The notes under the pieces are model-generated. The model was given only the letters and a program-made list of their open reading frames with translations. It ran no database searches and was not told where the DNA came from. This document shows positions 33,751 to 42,056 of a stretch of DNA of 64,000 nt, in pieces; the stretch's first letter is position 1; every line of letters begins with the position of its first letter. Source of the DNA: Nitrospiraceae bacterium. GTDB lineage: Bacteria > Nitrospirota > Nitrospiria > Nitrospirales > Nitrospiraceae. The DNA is taken from assembly GCA_019637075.1 (NCBI GenBank), contig JAHBWI010000003.1, positions 310,001 to 374,000 of the forward strand. Reading direction: 5' to 3'. A program made the position numbers and the translations under genes.

Positions 33751-35793
33751 GTGAGCAGGCATTGGTTGTTGTCTGCGGTTGCGGCGGTCCTGTTATGGAC
33801 CGATCCCGCCAAGGCTCACGATCCCGACGCTCCGGACGTGGAAGTGCCGGACATTCACGTGACGGCCGATCAACCGGTCGCCGCCTCTTCCCAGCAGTTC
33901 ATTCCCGACAAGGAATATCTCATGCAGCCGCAGGGTCGCCCGGCCCAGGTGTTGCGGCTCATTCCCGGCTTTATCGCGGTGGAGCATTCCGGCGGAGCCG
34001 GAAAGGCCGACCAGTACTTCCTGCGGGGGTTCGATGCCGATCACGGTACCGATGTCGCCTTCTTTGCCGATGGCATGCCGATCAATTTGCGAAGTCACGC
34101 CCACGGGCAGGGCTACACCGATCTCAACTTCATCATCCCGGAAACCATCGAAGGGGTGGATGTGTACAAAGGCGCGTACCTGCCGGAGTACGGCGATTTC
34201 GCCACGGCGGGCGCGGTCAACTTCCGTACACGCGAGGTGGTGGCGGAAGGCGTCGTGCAGTCGGCGGGAGGGCAGTTCAACACGCAGCGCCATCTCTTGA
34301 TGTTCTCGCCGACGAAGGATGCGGTGCGGACCCTCTTTGCGGCGGAGGGCTATTACACGGACGGGCCGTTCCAGAACGACAATCGCTACTTCCGCGGCAA
34401 TCTCCTGGGCAAGGCCACGATGAATCCGCTCGGGCGCGATGAACTGGTCATCACGGGAACTTTTCAGAAGTCGCAGTGGAACGGCTCGGGCGAGATTCCC
34501 CTGCGGGCCTTGCACGATGGATCGCTCGACCGGTTCGGCTCGATCGATCCGAGCGAGGGAGGCAAGACGCTCCGCAGCACCGGGCGAATCAACTACCATT
34601 ACGACACCCCCTCAGGCGGGCGTTTCTTCGCGAATGCCTACGCGCAGTACTATCGATTCGACCTGTTCACCGATTTCACGTTCTTTCTCAACGATCCGGT
34701 CAACGGCGACGGGTTCCAACAATCGGACCGGCGCGTGATCTACGGCGGCGATGTCGGCTATCGCCACAGCGGCCACCTCTTCGACATGGACGCCGCCGCG
34801 ACGGTCGGGGTGCAGGCGCGAGCGGACGACATCCATGCACGGTTGGGTCCGCAAGTGAAACGGGCGCCGTTAGGGACGACCGTGGACAGCACCATTTTCG
34901 AGGCCTCATACGCGCCGTTCCTCAAATTGGAACTGCAGCCGACTCCGTGGCTGCGACTGGCCGGAGGCGTTCGCACGGAAGTGTTCACTTTCGACGTGCG
35001 AAACCGCTGCGCGACTTGCACGGAACAGCCTGCCGGCAATACCAGCTCGGGGGTTGTGCTGCCGAAGATGAACGTCATCTTGGGACCCTGGTTCAGGACG
35101 GAATTCTTTGCCAACTACGGCGAGGGCTACCACAGCAACGATGCCCGTTCGGCCGTGGCTCAAGCCGCGTCGCCATTGGCACGGGCGAGGAATTATGAAG
35201 TCGGTATTCGGTCGAAGCCCTGGGGGCAGGATGGAGTTGAGCTGATCGCCACTCTCTGGGCGCTGGATTTGAAACAGGAACTTGTATTCGTCGGGGACGC
35301 GGGGACGACGGAGATTCGTGGAGCTTCTCGCCGGCGCGGGATGGAAGTCGCTGCGCGCGGGCAAGTCTGGGGGCCGCTCTACTTCAACGGCAGTGTGACT
35401 TGGACCAAGGCGGAATTCAACAACGGGGATGCCATTCCCCTGGCCCCGGAAGTGACGGCCTACGGTGCTTTGCTGCTGCGTTGGCCGGAAGGCTTGACCT
35501 CACAGATCCAGGCAACGTACCTCGGCGTGAGGCCTTTGGTCGAGGACCGCAGCGCGAAGGCGCCGTCCTGGACCACGTTCGACCTCTCCGAGCGCTATCA
35601 ACTCCCGGTCACATTGCCGCACGGACGGCTGGAGGCGTTCTTGTTCGTGCAGAACCTCTTCAATACGAAATGGGAGCAGGCCACGTTCTTCTTCGACTCG
35701 CGTTTGCGGAACGAAGCGGCCGGCGTGGCGGACACGCATTTTGTGCCGGGGAGTCCACGGTTTGTGATGGCCGGCCTCGCCTGGTACTTCTGA
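33751..35793 (+). CDS. TonB-dependent outer-membrane receptor 4, probably nickel-linked
   Basis: A receptor of 680 residues starting at GTG 33751. Signal peptide MSRHWLLSAVAAVLLWTDPAKAH is followed by a TonB-box-like VEVPDIHVTAD. Plug landmarks are LRLIPGFIAVEHSGGAGKADQYFLRGFDADHG (split here for clarity: LRLIPGF and FLRGFDADHGTD), FADGMPINLRSHAHGQGYTDLNF and GVDVYKGAYLPEYGDFATAGAVNF. The barrel ends FVMAGLAWYF. Histidines in the plug and extracellular region could contact metal. The tight linkage to nikR suggests uptake of a nickel (or cobalt) chelate across the outer membrane; this is inferred from context. Confidence 0.85.
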   Translation: MSRHWLLSAVAAVLLWTDPAKAHDPDAPDVEVPDIHVTADQPVAASSQQFIPDKEYLMQPQGRPAQVLRLIPGFIAVEHSGGAGKADQYFLRGFDADHGTDVAFFADGMPINLRSHAHGQGYTDLNFIIPETIEGVDVYKGAYLPEYGDFATAGAVNFRTREVVAEGVVQSAGGQFNTQRHLLMFSPTKDAVRTLFAAEGYYTDGPFQNDNRYFRGNLLGKATMNPLGRDELVITGTFQKSQWNGSGEIPLRALHDGSLDRFGSIDPSEGGKTLRSTGRINYHYDTPSGGRFFANAYAQYYRFDLFTDFTFFLNDPVNGDGFQQSDRRVIYGGDVGYRHSGHLFDMDAAATVGVQARADDIHARLGPQVKRAPLGTTVDSTIFEASYAPFLKLELQPTPWLRLAGGVRTEVFTFDVRNRCATCTEQPAGNTSSGVVLPKMNVILGPWFRTEFFANYGEGYHSNDARSAVAQAASPLARARNYEVGIRSKPWGQDGVELIATLWALDLKQELVFVGDAGTTEIRGASRRRGMEVAARGQVWGPLYFNGSVTWTKAEFNNGDAIPLAPEVTAYGALLLRWPEGLTSQIQATYLGVRPLVEDRSAKAPSWTTFDLSERYQLPVTLPHGRLEAFLFVQNLFNTKWEQATFFFDSRLRNEAAGVADTHFVPGSPRFVMAGLAWYF

Positions 35794-35795
35794 TC

Positions 35796-36005
35796 GCCTT
35801 CTGAAAATGGCTCCTAGCGGCGTTCTCGGTTCGAAAATATCCTCAACGTACCGCAAGGGTACGCCTGCGGTATTTTCTCGCCTGCGGGCCTTACTAGGAA
35901 CCATTTTGAGAAGGCTATTTAGATACATCTGAGTGATCAGCCGCTACGCCTCCGGTGCTGCCATCGGCTGCGGCCTTGCTGGACGGGCATTTTGAGCAGC
36001 CTGCC
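35796..36005. repeat. Intergenic palindromic repeat, family R3 (copy 1)
   Basis: A 22-base arm at 35796-35817 pairs with 35894-35915 (20 of 22). A nested TACCGCA/TGCGGTA stem lies inside. The second part carries TACGCCTCCGGTGCT (35945-35959), CGGCTGCGGCCTTGC and a TTTTGAGCA end. The 15-mer is identical at 51988-52002, and GCGTTCTCG ... CCTCAACGTA is shared in order with copy 2. It fills the gap between receptor 4 and the DNA glycosylase. No coding potential is seen. Confidence 0.75.
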
Positions 36006-36121
36006 CTGGATGGCAGACCATGCGGTTTTCCCGCCCGATCTTCCTATGCGAAGACTAAGGATTTGACAGCCGGCTCCATTTCAATTCACCATCCAGCAGC
36101 GCTTTACTTCGTCGAACCCAC

Positions 36122-36697
36122 ATGTCCATGATTCTCCCTCGTGACTTCTTCAACCGACCCACGCTCGAGGTCGCCGGTTCCTTGGTTGGAAAGTATCTCG
36201 TGCGGGAGCAGGATGGCCTGCTGACTGCCGGAAAGATCATCGAGGTCGAAGCCTACATCGGCCAAGAGGATAAGGCCTGCCACGCTTCGAAGGGGCGGAC
36301 GGCTCGGACGGACGTGCTCTTCGGTCCGCCGGGACATGCCTACGTCTACCTGTGCTACGGGATGTATGAGATGCTCAACGTGGTCACGGAGCAGGAAGGT
36401 TTTCCGGCCGCAATCCTTTTACGGGCGGTGGAGTGCTCGGGGAACCTGATCGATGGGCCGGGGCGGCTGACTCGGGCCTTCGGTATCGACCGCCGCTTGA
36501 ATCGCTGTGACCTGACGGTCGGCGAGGCCCTTTGGTTCGAGGACCGCGAGGAGCGATTGCAGGCCGGTGCATTGCACACCTACCCGCGCATCGGGGTGGA
36601 TTACGCCGGTGAGTGGGCCCACAAACCCTGGCGATTTCGCCTGAGGACAGAGAACTCCACGCCCCGCCGTCCTTCCAGCAAGCGCCCTCTTCTCTAA
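36122..36697 (+). CDS. mpg: 3-methyladenine DNA glycosylase (Mpg/AAG family)
   Basis: A protein of 191 residues that removes alkylated purines from DNA at the start of base-excision repair. Family landmarks are all present: LPRDFFNRPTLEVAGSLVGK, the catalytic Glu in IIEVEAYIG (EVEAY), DKACHASKGRTAR, MFGPPG-type FGPPGHAYVYLCYGMYEMLNVV, AILLRAVE, GPGRLTRAFGI and PRIGVDYAGEWAHKPWRF. The length is normal for bacterial members. The ATG at 36122 is preferred, with ATG 36128 as an alternative (MSMI). It ends shortly before a strong terminator. Confidence 0.93.
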   Translation: MSMILPRDFFNRPTLEVAGSLVGKYLVREQDGLLTAGKIIEVEAYIGQEDKACHASKGRTARTDVLFGPPGHAYVYLCYGMYEMLNVVTEQEGFPAAILLRAVECSGNLIDGPGRLTRAFGIDRRLNRCDLTVGEALWFEDREERLQAGALHTYPRIGVDYAGEWAHKPWRFRLRTENSTPRRPSSKRPLL

Positions 36698-36704
36698 AAA
36701 TAAG

Positions 36705-36735
36705 ACGGGGGAAGCCGGTTGGCGGCTTCCCCCGT
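36705..36735. terminator. Bidirectional rho-independent terminator
   Basis: A 13-bp stem (36705-36717 with 36723-36735) closes a 5-base loop. T-rich sequence is present on both sides (TTT after it on the plus strand; TCTTATTTTT on the minus strand). It lies between the convergent genes ending at 36697 and 36765. Confidence 0.85.
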
Positions 36736-36764
36736 TTGGGAATCAAGTTTCTCGGGTTCGAGAA

Positions 36765-37130
36765 CTATTCGATCTTGCGATCACCCGTGATCTTCGTGGC
36801 AGAGGTCACCGGAGGCTCGATCTTGATCTGCGGACCCTGGACGTTCGGCAAGCGGCCGGCGCCTTGCCCTTCAGTGATGCGGGCATTGTCGGACTTCGTC
36901 AGGTTCTGTTCGGCATGCTTGATGGAACCGGCGGACTTCAGGAGGGTCGCTTCACCGCGGGCATCGCTCTGCCCCGGATCATTCGCCGTCGGCTGTCCGG
37001 TCACGGGACTGCCATCGTTCTTCATGGGATAGCCTTCGTGCTTCGGCAGCAGTGCCGGATTCGCAGAGGCCAGCGAGAGAGTGAAAAAGATGCCTGCAAG
37101 GGTCGCCGCGGTGCCGATGACGAGTTTCAT
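36765..37130 (-). CDS. Small exported protein of unknown function
   Basis: A protein of 121 residues; AAAGGAG lies about 7 bp before the ATG. Signal peptide MKLVIGTAATLAGIFFTLSLASA. The mature part is polar and probably unstructured (KHEGYPMKNDGSPVTGQP, LLKSAGSIKHAEQNLTKSDNARI), with many Gly, Pro, Lys and Asp. It has no cysteines and no family I recognise. It is monocistronic between a terminator and a long intergenic region. Confidence 0.65.
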   Translation of the reverse strand: MKLVIGTAATLAGIFFTLSLASANPALLPKHEGYPMKNDGSPVTGQPTANDPGQSDARGEATLLKSAGSIKHAEQNLTKSDNARITEGQGAGRLPNVQGPQIKIEPPVTSATKITGDRKIE

Positions 37131-37510
37131 GCCCCTACTCCTTTGAAAGAATGTGAAAGTATGGTGGCTGAGTATGTAGTCATTTAAAGCCGTATGAGCG
37201 GGGGAATCTTAGCTGCCGACGGGAGCCCTGTCAAGCACAAAGGGGGGTGCGCCAGCCCCCATGCCGATCCCTTGCTCCCGGAGCGCGCGCCCTCGGAAGG
37301 GTCTCGCTCGACGGTCGCAATGGGATCGGCATGCGGCCTGGCTTGAGAGGGATAGCGGGCACCGGAGCAAGGGACACGGCAGATTGCCAGGGGGGCTTTG
37401 CTCGCGGAACGGTTGGTGGTTGTTCGATGGTGGTCGCGTTCGGACGTGTCTAATTATGAAGCAGTGAGCGGATGTAGCTGCGTGATTGGACAGAAACGTC
37501 GCAGGACGGA
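37131..37510. other. Intergenic region with overlapping inverted repeats
   Basis: No gene is seen here. CATGCCGATCCC (37260-37271) is the exact inverse complement of 37322-37333, and CCCTTGCTCC (37269-37278) of 37364-37373. The two left arms share three bases, so the two long-range stems compete at their edges. GGGGGGTGCGCCAGCCCCC just before (about 37243-37260) is a further hairpin. It may encode a structured RNA or be a repeat; nothing decides between these. Confidence 0.4.
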
Positions 37511-39331
37511 TCAGTTGGGACGGCGCGGGGGGCGGCGGCCACGACCGCGATAACGGTGTGATGGACCGCGGCTGACGCCGGGGAGGCGAATGGTGACGGT
37601 AGTCCCTTCGCCGGGAGCGCTGGCGATGGCGATGCTGCCTTGGTGCTCCTCGACGATCTTCTTGACCGTGGCAAGGCCTAAGCCGGTGCCGGAACGCTTG
37701 GTCGTGAAGAAGGGCTCGAACACCTTGTCCACATGCTCGGCCGGGATCGGAGCGCCGTTGTTTTTGATGAGGATCTGCACTTCGAAATGACGGCCTGACC
37801 GCTGATTGCTCATGGAGATCGTCAAGATACCACCGGGGGTCATGGCCTCGATGGCGTTCTTGAAGATGCTCAAAAACACCTGCAACATCTTGGCTTCGTC
37901 GGCTCGAACCGGCGCGATCATGCCGGCGTATTCCTTCACGACCTGAACCCTGGTCGCTTCCAATTCGGTACCGACGACGGTCAGCGCGTTTTCGACCATC
38001 TCCGGGACGCGGCAGAGTCGCCGATTCAGTTCCAGCGGCTTGGCGAAGTCGAGGATCTCGTTGAGGATGGCTTCGATTCGGATCAAGTCCCGCATGGCGT
38101 TCTCCACACGGGTCTGGGGATCGAAATCCAGAATGCCTTCCCCGGTCACTTCCTCCAACTGCGCGCGAATCGAGGCCAACGGTTCCCGGACCTCGGTCGC
38201 CAGGAAGGCGCTGAACTCGCCGATGGCCGCTTGCCGTTCCTGTTTCCGGATGACCGGCTCAGCGGAGGCGAGGGCTGCGGTGCCGGTCTCCGCGTTGGAT
38301 TCGCCGCCGGCTGGTGTGGTCGGCGAGGGAGTCGCAGGCGCCGCCTGGAGCAGTTCGACGAGTTTGAGATTGATCGGTTCGACGCTCCGGGCATCGGTGA
38401 TGGCGTACCGGTCCGCTTCCTTCGAGCCCAGGGTGATGGTACCGCCCACCTGGCCGCGGAGGAAAAAGGGCACGACGAGCGACGAGAGATAGCGATCCTT
38501 GTACAGGTACTTGTGGTCTAGAAACCGGCCCTGGGTCGAGGCTAGGTCGTGGTCGACGCGGGGCTTGCGGTGGCGAACAGCCCAACCGGCGGCGGATGCA
38601 TCCAGCGCCAGGCGTTGTCCCGGCTTGAGATCCTTTTTCTGGTCCTTCGCGTCGGTCTTCATCTCTCCCGCGATGCCCAACACCTCCACGTTGCCGGCCA
38701 ACGGATCATAGGCGCCGATCCAGGCACGGTCGAAGGGAAGGGTTTGCCCGAGTTCGTTCAAGAGGGCGACAACCTGCGCTTGGGTTTCCGGCGTCGCATG
38801 GGACGGCGTGGTGGTAAACACGTCGGCCGGCGAGGTCGTGGGCAGCGGTTCGTGGTGGACCATCGAGCGGCCGAGCAGCACGTTGGTGTCAAACAGCGAT
38901 TCCCGCTCCAGCGCCTTGGTGATGTCGTCGCCGGCCTGCTCCATCATCACCTTGTCCTTCTTGGCGAAGGTGGCGTTGTCTTTGCGGCCGATGACGAGGA
39001 ATCCATAGACCTGCTGGCGATGGCGCAGCGGCACGCCCAGGAGTGATTTGGCGCCAGGCATGACCAACTGGAGGCGAAGCGTGCGCGAGGCTTCGGCGTC
39101 GTTGCTGTTCGGCGCCGTCGCGAGCACTTTCTGGGACGAGAGCGTTCGGACGATCGCCTGGACGTCGCGCGGAGTGAAGCCGCGATGCACGTGCGCCGTG
39201 AGCGGGCCCTTCTCTTGGTGGAAAACCGCTGCCAACGCGGCATCCGCCGGCAGTCCGTTGATGACCGACGTCAGGGTCCGTTGGAGATGGGTTTCCGTGG
39301 CGGCTTTGGCTTGTTCGGGAGCGGGGCTCAT
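37511..39331 (-). CDS. GAF-domain histidine-kinase-like protein without phospho-acceptor histidine
   Basis: A soluble protein of 606 residues. Two GAF-like domains (about 15-150 and 180-340) are followed by a Pro/Ala linker, a HisKA-like helix pair and an HATPase_c domain. The H-box reads GEFSAFLATEVREPLASI: threonine stands where the family has histidine (codon at 38193-38195). The N-box (FKNAIEAM) and G2 (GTGLGLATV) are kept, but the G1 box reads IKNNGAPIP instead of DTGxG, losing the ATP-contacting Asp. The Arg/Pro tail (RYRGRGRRPPRRPN) is also unusual. It is probably a signalling protein that does not autophosphorylate in the normal way. Confidence 0.85.
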   Translation of the reverse strand: MSPAPEQAKAATETHLQRTLTSVINGLPADAALAAVFHQEKGPLTAHVHRGFTPRDVQAIVRTLSSQKVLATAPNSNDAEASRTLRLQLVMPGAKSLLGVPLRHRQQVYGFLVIGRKDNATFAKKDKVMMEQAGDDITKALERESLFDTNVLLGRSMVHHEPLPTTSPADVFTTTPSHATPETQAQVVALLNELGQTLPFDRAWIGAYDPLAGNVEVLGIAGEMKTDAKDQKKDLKPGQRLALDASAAGWAVRHRKPRVDHDLASTQGRFLDHKYLYKDRYLSSLVVPFFLRGQVGGTITLGSKEADRYAITDARSVEPINLKLVELLQAAPATPSPTTPAGGESNAETGTAALASAEPVIRKQERQAAIGEFSAFLATEVREPLASIRAQLEEVTGEGILDFDPQTRVENAMRDLIRIEAILNEILDFAKPLELNRRLCRVPEMVENALTVVGTELEATRVQVVKEYAGMIAPVRADEAKMLQVFLSIFKNAIEAMTPGGILTISMSNQRSGRHFEVQILIKNNGAPIPAEHVDKVFEPFFTTKRSGTGLGLATVKKIVEEHQGSIAIASAPGEGTTVTIRLPGVSRGPSHRYRGRGRRPPRRPN

Positions 39332-39527
39332 CGACCTCAGTGGAGCGATCGCGCTTGGCGGTCTCAGTTCGTTGCCGTCATTCGGCTGATGCCCGCGACG
39401 CCAGCAAACTTGACGGCGGACGCGGGGGTTGCAATCACGGGCACAGTGTATTGCAGAGGCCGGTGAAATCTGGGCGCATTGTAGCAGCGAGCCATTCGTA
39501 ACTCAAGGAATGTATCGAAGCCACATC

Positions 39528-39606
39528 GCTTATGGCAAATGGCCTACGGCAGAAGCAGCGGAATGGCTCTGCCGGTGGCTCAGGCCCTAAGCCATAGGCT
39601 ATCAGC
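39528..39606. repeat. Intergenic palindromic repeat, family R1 (copy 2)
   Basis: CTTATGGCAAATGGCCTACGGC on the left faces AGCCATAGGCTATCAGC on the right. AGCCATAGGCTAT (39590-39602) is identical to 43103-43115. It lies in the 286-bp gap between the kinase-like gene and the next minus-strand gene. Confidence 0.55.
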
Positions 39607-39617
39607 TCTGCGCCTGT

Positions 39618-40073
39618 TCACGGATTGATGATCGTCGGCGGTCGGCGGGGTTGCTGGAAGCTTTCGCCACGCTGATGTTCGACCGCCAGGACCATGTTGA
39701 GGATGCCGCTCGCGATGCTGATGACCAGAGCACCCCAGAACGAGGGCCAGAATCCGGTGACGGTGAATCCCTTCACGATTGCCGCCGTCACCTGCAGCAA
39801 CAGCGCATTGATCAGGACCATGAACAGTCCGAGCGTGACAAGAATCAGCGGCATCGACAACAGGTAGAGCAGAGGTCGGATGACGGTATTGAGGAGGGTC
39901 AGCACGAGCACGGCGGCCAGGCCTGCACCGAGGCTGTCGGACTCGATCCCTGGGACGATCGTCACGGCGAGGAACACAGCAACGCCCATGACGATGATCC
40001 GCAGAAACACCGGCCGAAGGCCGTCTCCGCCCGCGCTCATCTGCTGCGATCCATGAATTTGGAAGACAGGCAT
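39618..40073 (-). CDS. Phage-holin-4-like (YvlD-type) membrane protein
   Basis: Up to 151 residues; a start at the internal Met of MSAGGDGLRPVFLRII is also possible. Four hydrophobic segments (VFLRIIVMGVAVFLAVTIV, LAAVLVLTLLNTVIRPLLYLL, MPLILVTLGLFMVLINALLL, FWGALVISIASGILNMVLA) and the family words LLNTVIRP and LTLGLF fit Pfam Phage_hol_4_2 / YvlD. These are small inner-membrane proteins of unclear function, not phage lysis proteins. It lies close behind the minus-strand gene at 40080. Confidence 0.8.
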   Translation of the reverse strand: MPVFQIHGSQQMSAGGDGLRPVFLRIIVMGVAVFLAVTIVPGIESDSLGAGLAAVLVLTLLNTVIRPLLYLLSMPLILVTLGLFMVLINALLLQVTAAIVKGFTVTGFWPSFWGALVISIASGILNMVLAVEHQRGESFQQPRRPPTIINP

Positions 40074-40079
40074 CGCGGC

Positions 40080-40400
40080 CTAGGGTTTCCCTTTCGCCGG
40101 CGGGTTCGAATAATGGACCTCACTGGCGACCAGCCCGCCGGTTCCGGATTCAACTTCCGCGACCACCCGGTCCCCGACTTGGGGGGGGCCCTTGGGCCGG
40201 CGCAGGATTTTCGAGGTGTATTTCGTCTTGTCCGTCAGTTGGACGATCACCAGGTCGCCCTTCTGCGTTTTCACTTCCATATGGGTGGCGTCGATGACTG
40301 TGACGGTGCCGAACACATGCTGTCCTGTTCCATGGGCGGATGCCACGACAGGAACCAGGAGAAACATCAAGGCTGCCAAACCTGCACGCAAAGCGTTCAC
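40080..40400 (-). CDS. Small exported OB-fold-like protein (DUF5666-type)
   Basis: A protein of 106 residues with signal peptide MNALRAGLAALMFLLVPVVASAH. The mature part (HVFGTVTVIDATHMEVKTQKGDLVIVQLTDKTKYT ... GDRVVAEVES) has the short-beta-strand rhythm of DUF5666/OB-fold proteins with V.G.V..ID and T.Y. pieces. It is separated by 22 bp from the cytochrome c gene and by 6 bp from the holin-like gene, so the three likely form one minus-strand operon. The role is unknown. Confidence 0.7.
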   Translation of the reverse strand: MNALRAGLAALMFLLVPVVASAHGTGQHVFGTVTVIDATHMEVKTQKGDLVIVQLTDKTKYTSKILRRPKGPPQVGDRVVAEVESGTGGLVASEVHYSNPPAKGKP

Positions 40401-40422
40401 GGGACGATCCTTTCGCTATACG

Positions 40423-41037
40423 TTAGTGGTGGTGGGCACCGGCCGCGCTTCCCGCCGCATCGTTGCCTTCAAGAAACTGGTTGATCATGGCCTCTTCCTC
40501 GAGATCCTTCTTGGATTTCGGGTTCAGCGACTTCATTTCCTGCAGTTCTTCCTCGGTCAGGCTGGGGAGATGGCGGATGAAATGCACCAATTCCCAGCTC
40601 GCCCGGTCTTTCGCCGGATCGCCGGTGCCCCAGGCCGGCATGCCTGTGAAGCGGATGCCGTTCTGAATCACAAAGAACATTTCGCCGTCGGTCAGCTTTT
40701 GCGTGTCGGGCAGGCGCAGGTCGGGAGACTTGGGGTACACGTTCTTGCCGATGGCCGTCTGACCGCTGCCGTCGTTCGCATGGCAGATGGCACAGTGGTC
40801 GGCGAAATGGGCGCGCGCATCCGCGAGCAGGTCTTGCGTCAGCGGCAGCGGATTCCGCAGGTTTCGATTCTCATAGGGAATGGCAAGGTGGCGGAGTTGG
40901 CGGGCCGCAAGCACTTCCAGTTCATTCGGCTCGGCCTTGGCGCTGAAACCGGTTGAGAAGGATTGGTAGCCAAACCAGCCCAGGATACCGAGGCCGGCCA
41001 ACATCCCCAAGATCACCAATGCGCAAAACTTTCGCAT
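40423..41037 (-). CDS. Mono-haem c-type cytochrome, membrane-anchored
   Basis: About 204 residues from ATG 41037; a longer frame to 41103 would run through a likely -10 (TATAGT, minus strand near 41077). It has an N-terminal anchor (FCALVILGMLAGLGILGWFGYQSF), then a class I cytochrome c domain: haem motif CAICH (ADHCAICHANDGSGQTAIGK) and distal Met in FTGMPAWG. The long charged C-terminus ends HHH. It would move electrons in the periplasm. Partner genes are not visible here. Confidence 0.85.
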   Translation of the reverse strand: MRKFCALVILGMLAGLGILGWFGYQSFSTGFSAKAEPNELEVLAARQLRHLAIPYENRNLRNPLPLTQDLLADARAHFADHCAICHANDGSGQTAIGKNVYPKSPDLRLPDTQKLTDGEMFFVIQNGIRFTGMPAWGTGDPAKDRASWELVHFIRHLPSLTEEELQEMKSLNPKSKKDLEEEAMINQFLEGNDAAGSAAGAHHH

Positions 41038-41188
41038 GCTCCGTCTCTGTCCCCTCGCCACGGCCTTTTTTACACTATACAGACTAGACCCCCTGAAAGC
41101 CACAATGGGGAAGGGAGGCGGGGTGCACCGGCGCTGAGCGGAAGGGGCGATTGCCGGACAAGCCGCCCAGTTGTCGGTAGGAGGGTGA

Positions 41189-41995
41189 TTAGCGTGCCGA
41201 TTGCGTGGCAGGCGTGAGCAAGCGCAGGAGCAGGAGGACCGTGACCGGCACGTACATCAGAAGGCCGGTCGTGCCCTGGAGCGCTTCACCGATCCAGAAG
41301 GTGACTGCCAAGTTGAAGATCAGCACTCCATAATACAGACCGGTACCCAGAAGGAGTCTGTGCGTCGTCGAAGGTGTATGCGGAGGGAGCGGATCGGCGA
41401 GCCGCCGGTCGAGGGGAAAGTAGAAAAGGAGTGAAATCGCTCCGACCACCGCCCAGCCGACATAGTTGGCTATCGGCACGCCATAGTGCACGCCGGGGTC
41501 GGGATAGTAGTAGATCTTGCCGAGGAACCAGCGGTCGCCGCGCAGCGCCACGGGGTCGATCACCATGTCGATAAAGGCGAAGAACAGCACGCTCAAGATA
41601 AACACCGGCCAAGAGGTGCGCTCGGCGGGAGCGAAGGACAGGTTCGGCAGACCGGAGTGGCGCGTCCCGGCTTGCATGGGAAGGAGTAAGAGCAGCGCGA
41701 GACAGTAGCTGGCGAAGAGCAGAAACGAAAACGAGATCGAATCCATGAAGGGAATATTGGAAAAATAGAGTTCCAGCCCGACCGTGGATCCATTGTAGTG
41801 ATACCAGCCGAAGGGGATGCCGTTGCGCGTGGAAGAAAACTCGCAGACGAACGCGGTGATCCAACTGATGAGCCAGAACCGCCACGTCCGCGGCCAACCG
41901 ATCAGCATGATTGCAGAAAACAAGAACGCCGCCAGAAAGGCGAACACGTAGGGGCGGAGGAGGATCGTCTTTACAAAAAGAAGGAGAAGTTCCAT
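41189..41995 (-). CDS. Carotenoid biosynthesis protein (CruF / DUF422 family)
   Basis: A membrane protein of 268 residues with about seven helices. Family landmarks are EFSSTRNGIPFGWYHY, FMDSISFSFLLFASYCLAL, FIDMVIDPVALRGDRWFLG and YYPDPGVHYGVPIANYVGW. CruF-type proteins hydrate the ends of acyclic carotenoids. The gene lies 61 bp from hpnA and near a prenyl diphosphate synthase, so a terpenoid-lipid context is clear. I am confident of the family, less so of the exact substrate. Confidence 0.85.
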   Translation of the reverse strand: MELLLLFVKTILLRPYVFAFLAAFLFSAIMLIGWPRTWRFWLISWITAFVCEFSSTRNGIPFGWYHYNGSTVGLELYFSNIPFMDSISFSFLLFASYCLALLLLLPMQAGTRHSGLPNLSFAPAERTSWPVFILSVLFFAFIDMVIDPVALRGDRWFLGKIYYYPDPGVHYGVPIANYVGWAVVGAISLLFYFPLDRRLADPLPPHTPSTTHRLLLGTGLYYGVLIFNLAVTFWIGEALQGTTGLLMYVPVTVLLLLRLLTPATQSAR

Positions 41996-42056
41996 CGGGT
42001 ACGTTGAGGATCGTGCCGAGCCGAGAACGTGGCTGGAGGCCTATTTCAGCATCCGA

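Noticed and set aside
33745-33775. GGTGAGCAGGCATTGGT at the start of receptor 4 resembles the promoter module
   Set aside because: Only the middle part matches. It lacks the first AGCAG repeat and TAGAC, lies across a start codon, and has no -10 at the right distance.
36063-36068. Perfect TTGACA before the DNA glycosylase gene
   Set aside because: No acceptable -10 lies 16-18 bp downstream, so a promoter is not claimed.
39480-39505. TTGTAGCAGCGAGCC resembles the first repeat of the module
   Set aside because: The second repeat (TGAGCAG) and the -35-like part are missing, and the flanking genes are on the other strand.
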